64,000 nt of DNA from Sulfuricurvum sp. (GTDB lineage: Bacteria > Campylobacterota > Campylobacteria > Campylobacterales > Sulfurimonadaceae). A program made the position numbers and the translations under genes. This document shows positions 25,678 to 33,693 of this stretch, in pieces. The DNA is taken from the NCBI RefSeq assembly GCF_023229695.1, contig NZ_JALNYS010000002.1, forward strand, positions 124,001 through 188,000. Direction: 5' to 3'. Numbering within the stretch: position 1 is the stretch's first letter; each line of letters opens with the position of its first letter. The notes under the pieces are model-generated. The model had not been told where the DNA came from, searched no databases, and saw nothing but the letters and a program-made list of their open reading frames with translations.

Positions 25678-27050
25678 TCTCCGTCCCCCTCCCCATTCTC
25701 CCCATTATCGAAACGTTAAGCCGCCACCGAATCACCCCGATTCTGGTCGGAGGATACGTGCGCGACGCCCTTATCGGCCATACGGGAACCGATCTGGATT
25801 TTGAACTCTACGGGGTCACCTCGCTCGATGAACTGGAACGTATTTTAAAACCTTTCGGAAAACTCAATGCCGTCGGCAAAAGCTTCGGAGTTCTAAAACT
25901 CTCGTATCAGGGATTTTCGATCGATTTTTCCCCGCCGCGCACGGAATCGAAGCAAGCTTCCGGGCACAAAGGGTTTGAGATCGCTTTTATGCGTGGAACC
26001 GATTTCACTGCCGCAGCGCGCCGACGTGATTTTACGATCAATGCAATCGGATACAATCCCCTCGATAAAACCCTCCTCGATCCTTTCGGAGGGAGAGGGG
26101 ATTTATCCAAGAAACGTCTTGCCTGCGTCAATCCGGAGACCTTTATTGAAGATCCCCTGCGCCTTTTACGTGCGGTTCAATTTGCGGCACGCTTTGATTT
26201 GAAATGCGATGAAAAACTTTTGTCCTTATGCCGCATCATGATCGAAAAAGGGGCATTGCAGGAACTTCCGAAAGAGCGTATCTTCGAAGAGTTTAAAAAA
26301 CTTCTCCTCTCTCCAAAACCCTCTGTCGGTTTATCGCTTCTCAAAGCAATGGGGGGGCTCTCTTTTTTCTCTCCTCTCGAAAAACTCGAAACAACCCTCC
26401 AAGATCCCGGCTCTCATCCCGAAGGGGATGTTTGGACCCACACCCTGATGTGTGTTGATGAAATGGCCCGGCTGCGTACCGGAGATTCGAAACGTGATAC
26501 GGTACTGATGTTTGCGGCACTGCTGCACGATATTGCCAAACCCGTTACCACGTTCATCTGCGACGGGAAGATCAATGCTCCCCGTCATGCCGAGGAGGGG
26601 GCTCTCATAGCCGAAATCTGGCTGTCGCGCATAACCGAAGAGAAGTCGTTGATCGAAGCGGTTTTACCGCTTGTACGCCATCACGGAACCCCCCGTAAAT
26701 TTTATCAGAACCATTCCCCCGATACTGAAATACTCCGCCTCAGCACAAAAGTAGCTATTGCCGATTTAATTCTTGTAGCACGCGCCGATTATTTCGGCCG
26801 ATCTTTACCCTCCGTTCCGGATGATTTTAAAGCCGGCAAATGGCTCTATGAACGTGCGCAAGCGTTGGGAGTTTTGCATTTTCCCCCTGAGCCTCTTCTC
26901 AGGGGACGTGATCTTGTCGCCCTGGGCCTCTCCCCTTCGGAAACATTCAAAACTATTTTGGACGCCGCTTATGCAGCGCAGATCAATCTGGAATTCACCA
27001 CCCCTGCCGAAGCGTGCGAATGGTTGAATTTTTACCTTGAAAAGGGGTGA
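25674..27050 (+). CDS. cca: CCA tRNA nucleotidyltransferase with HD domain
   Basis: The 458-residue protein belongs to the polymerase-beta-like superfamily. LVGGYVRDALIG (residues 20-31) and TDLDFELYG (40-48) carry the catalytic acidic residues. RRRDFTINAIGYN and the downstream helical region recognise tRNA, and an HD domain follows (ALLHDIAKP at about residue 282). It adds or repairs the tRNA 3' CCA end. The ATGA overlap with phoR puts this housekeeping gene under the Pho operon promoter unless an internal promoter exists. Confidence 0.87.
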   Translation: MISVPLPILPIIETLSRHRITPILVGGYVRDALIGHTGTDLDFELYGVTSLDELERILKPFGKLNAVGKSFGVLKLSYQGFSIDFSPPRTESKQASGHKGFEIAFMRGTDFTAAARRRDFTINAIGYNPLDKTLLDPFGGRGDLSKKRLACVNPETFIEDPLRLLRAVQFAARFDLKCDEKLLSLCRIMIEKGALQELPKERIFEEFKKLLLSPKPSVGLSLLKAMGGLSFFSPLEKLETTLQDPGSHPEGDVWTHTLMCVDEMARLRTGDSKRDTVLMFAALLHDIAKPVTTFICDGKINAPRHAEEGALIAEIWLSRITEEKSLIEAVLPLVRHHGTPRKFYQNHSPDTEILRLSTKVAIADLILVARADYFGRSLPSVPDDFKAGKWLYERAQALGVLHFPPEPLLRGRDLVALGLSPSETFKTILDAAYAAQINLEFTTPAEACEWLNFYLEKG

Positions 27051-27117
27051 TTTCATCCCTCTCGCAACACGAACACCTCTCAGACGGTTTATTCCGCCGG
27101 GGCTTAAAATAGCGCTA

Positions 27118-27151
27118 CGTAACGTATATGTAATCATAAATATACTATAAT
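27118..27151 (+). promoter_or_regulatory. pstC: Pho-type promoter of pstC-pstA-pstB
   Basis: CGTAACG-TATA-TGTAATC (27118-27135), two half-sites 11 bp apart, lies 10 bp before a perfect -10 TATAAT (27146-27151). It is the fourth member of the box family in the phosphate island. Confidence 0.65.
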
Positions 27152-27179
27152 TGCCAACATTTTTGTATCAAGGCTAGGC

Positions 27180-28031
27180 ATGATTGACAAAATCTTCTTT
27201 AACATGACCCGTACCAGCGCCCTCTTGATTCTCTTTATCGTGGCATGGATATTTGTGGTCCTCTTTAACCACTCTACCGAAGCGATGCACGCTTTTGGGC
27301 TTGATTTCATTACCCAAGACGAGTGGGCTCCCAATCTCGAAAAATTCGGTGCCTACGCCGCAATTTTCGGTTCGGTTGCATCAACATTTTTGGCAATGCT
27401 CCTCGCCGTCCCTGTTGCCATCGGCGTCGCTATCTTTTTAAGTGAAATTGCCCATGATAAAATCAAAGGGTTCTTCGGTGTCAGCGTCGAATTGCTAGCG
27501 GCTATCCCCTCCGTCATCTACGGAATGTGGGGATTATTTTATTTTGTCCCCATTATCCGTGACATTTTCGGAGGGGTCGGGATCGGCCTTCTCGCGGCGG
27601 GGATTGTTTTAGCGATTATGATCCTCCCCTTTATGGCAGCCGTTACCCGTGATGCGATGAACACAACTCCCGATATCCTCAAAGAGTCGGCGTATGCCCT
27701 TGGGGGGACGCAATGGGACGTCATTAAAGACATTATCATCCCTTACGCAAAAGCGGGGATTATCGGCTCTCTTATTTTGGCACTCGGACGGGCGATCGGT
27801 GAGACGATGGCCGTTACCTTTGTCATGGGTAATGTCCACCACACCCCAAGCAGTATCCTTGATCCGACGACATCGATCCCCGTTACGTTAGCGAACGAAT
27901 TTACCGAAGCCGATTCGTCACTCTATTTCTCCAGTTTATTCGGTCTGGCGTTGACCCTTCTCGTTATGAGTTTCGTGGTAATCGCTATTGCAAAATTTTA
28001 CTTTTTACGTAAAGTGAGGAACGGACAATGA
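27180..28031 (+). CDS. pstC: Phosphate ABC transporter permease PstC
   Basis: The 283-residue protein has about six membrane helices, with PstC-type segments (AAIPSVIYGMWGLFYFVP, then the EAA-loop region ALGGTQWDVIKDIIIPYAKAGI at about residues 175-196). It forms the inner-membrane channel with PstA. It overlaps pstA by 4 bp (ATGA). Its own promoter has a Pho-type box, so it is not dependent on read-through from cca. Confidence 0.93.
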   Translation: MIDKIFFNMTRTSALLILFIVAWIFVVLFNHSTEAMHAFGLDFITQDEWAPNLEKFGAYAAIFGSVASTFLAMLLAVPVAIGVAIFLSEIAHDKIKGFFGVSVELLAAIPSVIYGMWGLFYFVPIIRDIFGGVGIGLLAAGIVLAIMILPFMAAVTRDAMNTTPDILKESAYALGGTQWDVIKDIIIPYAKAGIIGSLILALGRAIGETMAVTFVMGNVHHTPSSILDPTTSIPVTLANEFTEADSSLYFSSLFGLALTLLVMSFVVIAIAKFYFLRKVRNGQ

Positions 28032-28870
28032 CCGCTACGCAAAAACGGGTTATTGCAAACCGTATTGTTTTAACCTTGTCTACCCTGAGTGCTGTTATCG
28101 CTTTAGGGTTTTTGTTCTGGATTTTAGGCGTTTTAGTCATGAAAGGGTTAAGTGCCCTTAACTGGAACATCTTTATCTTCGAAGGGGCCCCTCCGGGATA
28201 TGCGGAGAGCGGTCTCAGACATGCCCTCGTAGGTCAGGCCATTTTGATTGCGATGGCAACCGCCATCGGTGTACCCTTGGGGATATTGGCCGGTACTTAT
28301 TTGAGTGAATACGGCAAAAATTCCAAACTGGCCCACACCATCCGGGATATCTCTGATATCATGATGTCGGCCCCCTCCATCGTTATCGGAGCATTCGTCT
28401 ATGCCGTTGTCGTTATGCCGATGGGGCATTTCAGTGCCTGGGCCGGTGCCATCGCCTTGGGAATCATCATGATCCCGATTATTTTACGGACCACGGATGA
28501 TATGCTACAATTGGTACCGGGAACCCTTCGCGAAGCGGCATTTGCCCTCGGTGCCCCAAAATACAAAGTCATTATGGATGTGGTCTATCGCGGGGCCAAA
28601 GCGGGAATCTTAACCGGTATTTTATTGGGTATCGCCCGCGTCGGAGGGGAAACGGCACCCTTGCTGTTCACTTCATTTAACGACAATTTTTTCACAACCA
28701 ATCTAAACGATGCGATGCCCTCACTTACGGTAACCATGTTTAACTATGCAATCAGTCCGTATGAAGACTGGCAGCAGCTCGGATGGGCAGCAGCCTTTAT
28801 CCTCTCAATGTTTATTTTGGGTCTTAATATCTTAGGACGACTTGTATTACTGATGTCACGCTCAAAATAA
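28028..28870 (+). CDS. pstA: Phosphate ABC transporter permease PstA, C-terminus rewritten by a mobile repeat
   Basis: The 280-residue permease has about six membrane helices and the EAA-loop region ALGAPKYKVIMDVVYRGAKAGI. It pairs with PstC. The last six codons (LMSRSK) and the TAA lie inside MITE copy 6, which starts at 28850 with CTGATG. The protein's natural C-terminus has therefore been replaced by an element-encoded tail. The change is short and outside the membrane domain, so function is probably retained. Confidence 0.92.
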   Translation: MTATQKRVIANRIVLTLSTLSAVIALGFLFWILGVLVMKGLSALNWNIFIFEGAPPGYAESGLRHALVGQAILIAMATAIGVPLGILAGTYLSEYGKNSKLAHTIRDISDIMMSAPSIVIGAFVYAVVVMPMGHFSAWAGAIALGIIMIPIILRTTDDMLQLVPGTLREAAFALGAPKYKVIMDVVYRGAKAGILTGILLGIARVGGETAPLLFTSFNDNFFTTNLNDAMPSLTVTMFNYAISPYEDWQQLGWAAAFILSMFILGLNILGRLVLLMSRSK

Positions 28871-28947
28871 GCAAAGCCCATTTTGAGGCAGGGAGAAATG
28901 TCCCTTGCAACCCCCTAAAGCTACTCGCATTAATCAAATGCGAGGGG
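28850..28947 (+). mobile_element. Hairpin MITE copy 6, short form inside the pstA 3' end
   Basis: This 98-bp copy starts CTGATGTCACGCTC and ends right after hairpin 3, lacking the usual right terminus. It is flanked by a perfect 8-bp direct repeat TTGTATTA (28842-28849 and 28948-28955). Its arms are the most diverged, yet each still pairs: CTCAAAAT/ATTTTGAG, AGGGA/TCCCT and CTCGCATT/AATGCGAG. It separates pstA from pstB by 108 bp. Confidence 0.83.
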
Positions 28948-28978
28948 TTGTATTAATTTACGAAAAAGGAAGTAATTT

Positions 28979-29764
28979 ATGGCAAGCATTATCGATATCA
29001 AAGAGGAATGCGCACTACAGGTGCGTGATTTTGAATTTACCTATAAAGGGGCAGAAGCTCCGAGTCTGAAAAAAATAACGATGCCTATCGCCAAAAATTC
29101 CATTACGGCCCTTATCGGCCCTTCCGGTTGCGGTAAAACAACACTGTTGCGCTCATTCAACCGAATGCATGATCTCTATCCCGGCAATGTGTATAACGGC
29201 GAGATTGAATTTGAGGGGCGCAACATCCTCTCTTCAAAAGAAGATTTAATCCAGTTACGGACACAAATCGGAATGATTTTCCAGAAACCGACCGCGTTTC
29301 CGATGTCCATTTTTGATAACGTCGCTTACGGACTGCGTCTGCAGGGGATTAAAAACAAATCTGAGCTTTCCGACCGTGTCGAAAAAGCACTCAAAGATGC
29401 CGCACTCTGGAAAGAGGTGAGCGATCGTCTTAAAAACGATGCCAACGGCCTCTCGGGGGGACAGCAGCAACGTCTGTGCATCGCTCGCGCTATCGCGGTA
29501 GAACCGGAAGTGTTGCTCTTCGACGAACCGACATCGGCGCTTGATCCGATCTCGACACAAGGGATCGAAAAACTGGTCATCGAGCTTAAAGAGCGCGTCT
29601 CCATCATCATTGTCACCCACAATATGCAGCAAGCGGCCCGCGTCAGTGATTACACCGGATTTATGTATTTGGGAGAGCTGATCGAGCTTGGAAATACCGA
29701 AAATCTTTTTGTCACACCAAAAGAAAAATTAACGCAGGAATACATCACCGGTAAATTCGGTTGA
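28979..29764 (+). CDS. pstB: Phosphate ABC transporter ATP-binding protein PstB
   Basis: The 261-residue ATPase has Walker A GPSGCGKTT (residues 47-55), signature LSGGQQQRLCIARAI at about residue 159, Walker B VLLFDEPTSALD, and the switch His in IIVTHN. It powers PstCA. AAAAGGAAG precedes the ATG. The MITE between pstA and pstB places it behind three hairpins, which could lower its expression relative to pstC and pstA. Confidence 0.95.
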   Translation: MASIIDIKEECALQVRDFEFTYKGAEAPSLKKITMPIAKNSITALIGPSGCGKTTLLRSFNRMHDLYPGNVYNGEIEFEGRNILSSKEDLIQLRTQIGMIFQKPTAFPMSIFDNVAYGLRLQGIKNKSELSDRVEKALKDAALWKEVSDRLKNDANGLSGGQQQRLCIARAIAVEPEVLLFDEPTSALDPISTQGIEKLVIELKERVSIIIVTHNMQQAARVSDYTGFMYLGELIELGNTENLFVTPKEKLTQEYITGKFG

Positions 29765-29880
29765 TCCCCTGCCCCACCCTTCTCTTCCCCGCATAGCTCT
29801 GTTTGTCTTCCAAATTTTTATTTATTGTGATATGATTTAAACAATACTACCACCCGTGTACTGTCCCAAGGAGAATCGTG

Positions 29881-31584
29881 ATGTTGAATGATGAAATTGT
29901 GTTTCTTCCCGAAGATGAACAACCATCATCCAACCGTGAGGCGTGGAAAATACTCATCGTCGATGACGATCATGAAGTGCACTCCTTTACGAAACTAGCA
30001 TTACGAAATTTTATCTATGATGAGCGCCCTCTTATTTTTCTCTCCGCGCACAACACCAAAGAGGCGTTGGAAATTTTGCAACACTCGGAGGATATCGCCG
30101 TTATCCTTCTGGATGTCGTCATGGAAACGGCGACATCGGGGCTTGAACTCGTCGAAACCATCCGCTACCGTTTAAAAAATACAATATCCCGTATCATCAT
30201 CCGTACCGGACAGCCCGGTGTCGCCCCTGAGCGGTACGTCATCGACCATTACGATATCAACGATTACAAAGAAAAAACCGAATTGACGAGCGACCGCCTC
30301 TATGTAACGGTTCGAAGTGCCCTGAGCCAGTACAAACAGCTTGTTGAGCTCTTGAATAAAAAAAATGAAATTTACAATACCCTCATCACCGACAGTTTGA
30401 CCAAACTCGGCAACCGGGTCAAGCTCACCCATGATCTCGATACGGGCAAGCCGATGTCGCTGATTCTCCTCAATATCGATGCGTTCAGTATGATTAACGA
30501 TGTTTACGGATTCGATGTAGGAGATGAACTGCTGATACAATTCAGCCATATACTCTTGAATGCCGTCGATCCTGCGTGGAAAGTGTACCGCCTCGAAGCC
30601 GATATTTATGCGATTTTAGCCTGTTACACCCAGACGCAGAATCTCAACGCCGAAGTGTATCGGATCCAAAATACCATTGTTTCCCAGTCGTTTCACATCA
30701 GCGGTATCGATCATCGCATCAACGTGACGATGGGTGTGGTCGAACACGATATCGGTAATATGATCCAAAAAGCGGAAATTGCGCTGCGCGAAGCGCGAAA
30801 AATGAGCCGAAACCGGGTTCAGCTCTATTCGGACACATTAGAGGTGATCAAACAAATCGAAGAGAATACCAAATGGACCAAATGGCTTATCGATGCGTTT
30901 GAAAACGGTAAAATTTACCCCTATTTCCAGCCCATTATCGAATGCAAAAGCGGAACGGTCTCCAAATACGAGGCATTGGTCCGTCTGGAACGTGACGGAG
31001 TGATTTATACCCCCCACCATTTTCTCTCAACCGCCCGCTATGCAGGGCTCCTTTACAAAATAACCCAGCGGGTTTTTGAACATACGTGTGCCTTGTTCGC
31101 TTCCAACACCCTCTCCTTTTCCATCAACATCACCGATCAGGATCTGATTGAAAACGATTTTTTAAATTTTATCGAGAGAACCCGGGTAAAGTACGGAATT
31201 GAGCCGGAACGGATCTATTTTGAAATTCTCGAAGAGAGTAGTATCCTCTCCAATCCTATTGCCGAAAAACACCTCCACCAACTGACCGAAATGGGGTATC
31301 ACCTTTGTCTGGACGATTTTGGCGTTCAATGCTCCAATTTTGCCCAGCTCGGAAATTTGAAACTCGATATTTTAAAAATTGACGGAACCTATATCAAGGA
31401 TATCGACATCAATCTCAAATCCAAATCCATTACCGAAACGATCCTTTTTTTCACCGACAAAATAGGGGTGCAGACGGTTGCGGAGTTTGTCCATAACGAA
31501 CAGGTTTATACGATTGTGAAAGCGTTAGGGGTTGATTATGCTCAAGGGTATTTTTTAGGGGAACCCAAACCCTATTTACTGTGA
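29881..31584 (+). CDS. Receiver - degenerate GGDEF - EAL protein, probable c-di-GMP phosphodiesterase
   Basis: I chose the ATG at 29881 (AAGGAG 7 nt upstream; a GTG is adjacent), giving 567 residues. The order is receiver (KILIVDDDHEV, phosphoacceptor in LLDVVM), a GGDEF-like domain whose signature is RLEADIYAI and so is unlikely to make c-di-GMP, and an EAL domain. The EAL residues look intact: EALVR, EILEES, LDDFG, LKIDG, VAEFV and AQGYFLG. It overlaps the YfiR-like gene by one base (TGATG). With the next three genes it forms a signalling module. Confidence 0.85.
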   Translation: MLNDEIVFLPEDEQPSSNREAWKILIVDDDHEVHSFTKLALRNFIYDERPLIFLSAHNTKEALEILQHSEDIAVILLDVVMETATSGLELVETIRYRLKNTISRIIIRTGQPGVAPERYVIDHYDINDYKEKTELTSDRLYVTVRSALSQYKQLVELLNKKNEIYNTLITDSLTKLGNRVKLTHDLDTGKPMSLILLNIDAFSMINDVYGFDVGDELLIQFSHILLNAVDPAWKVYRLEADIYAILACYTQTQNLNAEVYRIQNTIVSQSFHISGIDHRINVTMGVVEHDIGNMIQKAEIALREARKMSRNRVQLYSDTLEVIKQIEENTKWTKWLIDAFENGKIYPYFQPIIECKSGTVSKYEALVRLERDGVIYTPHHFLSTARYAGLLYKITQRVFEHTCALFASNTLSFSINITDQDLIENDFLNFIERTRVKYGIEPERIYFEILEESSILSNPIAEKHLHQLTEMGYHLCLDDFGVQCSNFAQLGNLKLDILKIDGTYIKDIDINLKSKSITETILFFTDKIGVQTVAEFVHNEQVYTIVKALGVDYAQGYFLGEPKPYLL

Positions 31585-32123
31585 TGAAAGCGTCTGTTTT
31601 TCTTCTCCTTTTTGTACACTCCTGTATCGCTCCTCTTTTCGCCGTTTCGGAAGAGAGTATCAAAGCAGCCTATCTCGAACGTTTTGCGATGTTTATCGAA
31701 TGGCCAAAACCGATTAAGAGCTACAATATTTGTATTTTCAACGATCCGGTTTTTTCAAAAACACTTCAAAAATCGTACGATTCCAACCTCTTTAATAACC
31801 GTCCCGCCACGGTAATTCCCCTTTTCACCGGCAGCTCTGCCGAAGAGATGTCGGAGTGTCATATCCTTTTTTTCCGGACGGCCAAACCGGCCCAAAATGA
31901 AGCGCAACTGAACCTGCTGCGTAAAAATAATGTTTTACTGATCAGCGATGAGGCTTCGGATGTTAAAAAAGGGGCAGCTATCGGGTTTTATCTTGAAAAC
32001 AACGCATTTCGATTTTTACTGAGCCAGCGGAATCTTGAAACGGCAAATCTTAAAGCGAGTTACAAACTGCTCAATTTTGCCACCCTAATCGACCCTACGG
32101 AGGGTAAAAATGCAGCTAAATAA
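31584..32123 (+). CDS. YfiR family periplasmic protein
   Basis: The 179-residue protein has a signal peptide (ending PLFAVS), then the YfiR/DUF4154 pattern (IKAAYLERFAMFIEWP, CILFFRTAK-type strand, GFYLENNAFRFLLS, ASYKLLNFATLI). YfiR proteins act as periplasmic regulators of membrane signalling enzymes. The downstream kinase overlaps by 14 bp and is the likely partner. The ATG at 31584 shares its A with the TGA of the EAL gene. Confidence 0.8.
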   Translation: MKASVFLLLFVHSCIAPLFAVSEESIKAAYLERFAMFIEWPKPIKSYNICIFNDPVFSKTLQKSYDSNLFNNRPATVIPLFTGSSAEEMSECHILFFRTAKPAQNEAQLNLLRKNNVLLISDEASDVKKGAAIGFYLENNAFRFLLSQRNLETANLKASYKLLNFATLIDPTEGKNAAK

Positions 32124-33678
32124 CCATTCTCTCACCATCCAGATTATCCTCTCTCTCGTCGTAACGAGTATTTTTATCATCTGCATCGAAACCGCTTTCA
32201 ATCTCGTTTACACCGCGAACCATGAAAAAATCTCTTTTCTCCATGAAAGTAATCTCGAAGCCGATTTAATCGCCGATTTGATTACCGCACCGTTGGCCTT
32301 TTTTGATACCGAGGGGATTGCAACGCATCTCATCCGGTTAAAAGGGAACAAAGAGATCAATCTGGCCGTTGTGTACGGTGCCGATAAAACTCCGATAACT
32401 TTTATTAACAATAAAAATACCCCTCTACCGGGTACCCTTCCCACCCTCGGAGTCTTTTTTGAAAACGATCATTGGCTCCCGTGGAGATTCGGGAAATTGC
32501 ACATTACGGTCGAAATTACGCAAAACAGTCAGCTTTTAGGATATCTGTATCTTGAAAAAGAGACCGATCAGATTACTACGTATGTTTTGACATTTTTAAA
32601 AAATGTCTCTCTTTTCTCCTTCGGATTGATCTTGCTTATTTATCTCGTCTCCCGCCTGCTCGGTAAAAGGATCCTTCAACCGATCCTGACGTTGACCGAA
32701 GCGGCAAAAGAGGTCTCCCAGAATAACAATTATTCTCTCCGCGTCACCCATAAACGCAACGATGAACTCTCCTATCTTTATGATGCATTCAACTACCTTC
32801 TCTCCAATACCGAATCGTTAACAACCCATCTGGAGTCACGGGTTGCCTCACGGACGCAGGAACTCGAAGCGAGTATCGAAACCCTTAAAAAGACACAAAT
32901 GCAGCTGGTACAGTCTGAAAAAATGGCCTCGTTGGGGAATCTGGTCAGCGGCGTCGCACACGAAGTCAATACCCCCCTTGGAAATGCCATGACGGGAGGA
33001 TCCATTATCGTCAACGAGTCCAAAACACTTCTCAAACAGATGGAGGAGGGGACCCTGAAGCGCTCCACAATGGAAGAAGGGCTCCATGTCCTCAATGAAA
33101 CGGCCGTTCTCCTCCTTAAAAGCATCACTCAGGCGGCCGATCTTATCCGCAGTTTCAAACGGATATCGGTAGACCAAAGCGTCGAAGAGAAACGGGATTT
33201 TAATCTATATCATTACATTGAAGAGATTCTTCTCACCTTCCACAACAAAATTAAAAAAGTTCCCGCACAGATATGCATCGAAGGGGATCCCGACCTTATC
33301 ATCAAATCGTATCCGGGAGTTTACGCACAGATATTCAGTAATTTCATCCAAAATACCCTGTTTCACGGTTTTGAAAATCCCCCCGCCGATCCTCAAATCA
33401 CCATCCGCTTTCATACGCAGGGGGATACCCTTGTTGTAATCTACGCCGATAACGGCTCGGGAATGGATGAAAAAGTGAAAAAGAACGCTTTTGACCCTTT
33501 TACGACCACCAAACGAAATGCAGGGGGGACCGGGCTCGGGCTCAACATTGTGTACAATCTCGTCGTCCAAAAACTTTTCGGTGACATTTCATTCACCTCC
33601 GAACCCTCCAAAGGGGTGACGTTTACCCTCACCCTCCCTCTGGAACCGACGACTCCCCAAACCGAAACGAAAGTTTGA
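32110..33678 (+). CDS. Membrane sensor histidine kinase (HAMP, HisKA)
   Basis: The 522-residue protein has a first membrane helix at about residues 9-31, a periplasmic sensor of about 130 residues (CHASE8-like by position), a second helix at about 160-182, HAMP (PILTLTEAAKEVSQNNNY) and a coiled coil. The H-box GVAHEVNTPLGNA is near residue 283, followed by an N-box (NFIQNTLFHGF) and G-boxes (YADNGSGMD, GTGLGLNIV). It may act on the receiver of the EAL protein. Its start overlaps the YfiR-like gene, the expected partner for the periplasmic domain. Confidence 0.83.
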   Translation: MQLNNHSLTIQIILSLVVTSIFIICIETAFNLVYTANHEKISFLHESNLEADLIADLITAPLAFFDTEGIATHLIRLKGNKEINLAVVYGADKTPITFINNKNTPLPGTLPTLGVFFENDHWLPWRFGKLHITVEITQNSQLLGYLYLEKETDQITTYVLTFLKNVSLFSFGLILLIYLVSRLLGKRILQPILTLTEAAKEVSQNNNYSLRVTHKRNDELSYLYDAFNYLLSNTESLTTHLESRVASRTQELEASIETLKKTQMQLVQSEKMASLGNLVSGVAHEVNTPLGNAMTGGSIIVNESKTLLKQMEEGTLKRSTMEEGLHVLNETAVLLLKSITQAADLIRSFKRISVDQSVEEKRDFNLYHYIEEILLTFHNKIKKVPAQICIEGDPDLIIKSYPGVYAQIFSNFIQNTLFHGFENPPADPQITIRFHTQGDTLVVIYADNGSGMDEKVKKNAFDPFTTTKRNAGGTGLGLNIVYNLVVQKLFGDISFTSEPSKGVTFTLTLPLEPTTPQTETKV

Positions 33679-33693
33679 ATAAAGGATATCGAT

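Noticed and set aside
27051..27179. Riboswitch before pstC
   Set aside because: The gap is short and explained by the Pho-type box and -10. No conserved aptamer pattern is visible.
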